Shown here one piece after another: positions 63,491-64,000 of a stretch of 64,000 bases of DNA; within the stretch, counting starts at the first letter, position 1; each line of letters opens with the position of its first letter. Under the pieces are notes generated by a model. The model was not told the origin of the DNA and ran no database searches. It worked only from the letters and a program-made list of their open reading frames with translations. Origin of the DNA: Semisulcospira habei (lineage: Eukaryota > Mollusca > Gastropoda > Semisulcospiridae). The position numbers and the translations under genes were made by a program. Location of the stretch: positions 215,100,449 to 215,164,448 of the forward strand of contig BTPG01000003.1 of NCBI GenBank assembly GCA_036245525.1, written 5' to 3'.

Positions 63491-64000
63491 ATCTCTTGGC
63501 CTGACTTCGCGAACGAAAATTTTATAGGAGTTGCCCACGACGTCTGCAGGCTTGTTCGTGGCTGAGGAGGCCAATCCAGGACAGGCAGGTTCGACCGCAG
63601 TGGCTGCAGGGGGAGGTATGGCCAGGGTTCTGAGTTGCGGCATCTCGGTTTTTTCTTCTGAGCCGCTTGTCCTTAAGGCTAGCTCTGCGAGAGTCCTCAA
63701 AGGAGACAGCTGCCTTGTAAATGGTGGAGCGCCAGGTGTCACGGTCCACAGCAAGCGAGGACCACTGGTGGTGGTCGATTTGGCAGGCACTAAGTGACTT
63801 CTTGAGACAGTCTTTGTATCTCTTCTTTGGTGCCCCTCTGTCTCGGTGTCCAGTAGCAAGCTCGCCAAACAGAGTGATCTTTGGTAGGCGATGATCCTCC
63901 ATCCTGGAGACATGAACCGCCCAGCGGAGCTGTGTCCGCAGCAGCAACGCCTCGATGCTCACAGTTTCAGCCTGTTCAAGGACTTCGACGTTGGTGACAT
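63491..64000 (-). pseudogene. RTE-like LINE 3' part, cut by the window edge
   Basis: The minus strand reads SIEALLLRTQLRWAVHVSRM, KRYKDCLKKSLSACQIDHHQ and CSHCGRTCLSWIGLLSHEQA plus C, then a frame change and SYKIFVREV. It is very close to 36924-39672, including the 3' hairpin cttcgcgaacgaa. The element enters from beyond 64000. Confidence 0.9.

Overview
The window reads as nuclear DNA of an animal, most likely a gastropod or other mollusc. The reasons are spliced exons bounded by AG and GT/GC, very long pure microsatellites, and a dense mixed load of non-LTR, LTR, DIRS-type and Tc1/mariner elements. It carries no bacterial operons, rRNA genes or CRISPR. The taxon is an inference from the repeat repertoire.

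The only convincing host gene lies on the + strand and is spread across most of the window. It has one EGF-like exon (5753-5866) and three immunoglobulin-like exons (6704-6994, 24590-24865, 46106-46435). All four are bounded by phase-1 introns, as expected for shuffled extracellular modules. Weak, duplicated, tail-exon-like sequence follows near 55.5-57.9 kb. The gene looks like a cell-surface or secreted EGF/Ig protein whose 10-20 kb introns are packed with transposons. The signal peptide and transmembrane exons were not found.

Layout. 0.3-3.3 kb (-): ORF1 of a CR1/L2-like LINE with an SGNH esterase domain and an internal minisatellite. 5.2-7.0 kb: host exons, the first preceded by a 50-bp tandem repeat that copies its own splice acceptor. 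7.1-20.6 kb: a head-to-tail train of CR1/L2-like LINE copies, A-E with (TC)n at every 5' junction and A-D and F with (TC)n after the 3' tail. 20.6-24.1 kb: RTE-like LINE tail, then a solo LTR split by a Tc1 element. 24.6 kb: Ig exon. 25-31 kb: fold-back MITEs, nuclear-receptor half-site repeats, an I/Nimb-like LINE and a SINE. 32.3-40.3 kb: an L1-like LINE with two RTE-like LINEs nested in it. 41.5-44.1 kb: a DIRS/Ngaro-like element. 46.1 kb: Ig exon. 46.9-54.1 kb (-): a Ty3/gypsy element carrying a twin-primed LINE and an LTR-like insertion. 55-58.6 kb: duplicated host segment and more half-site repeats. 62.4-63.0 kb (-): gypsy gag/protease. 63.5-64.0 kb (-): another RTE-like LINE running off the end.

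Nearly all transposon reading frames are broken, so the region is mainly a record of nested insertions. The observations most worth following up are the apparent (TC)n-targeted LINE train, the splice-acceptor minisatellite at the EGF exon, the palindromic MITE family, the hairpin in the RTE-like 3' terminus, and several insertions whose target-site duplications can be read directly.
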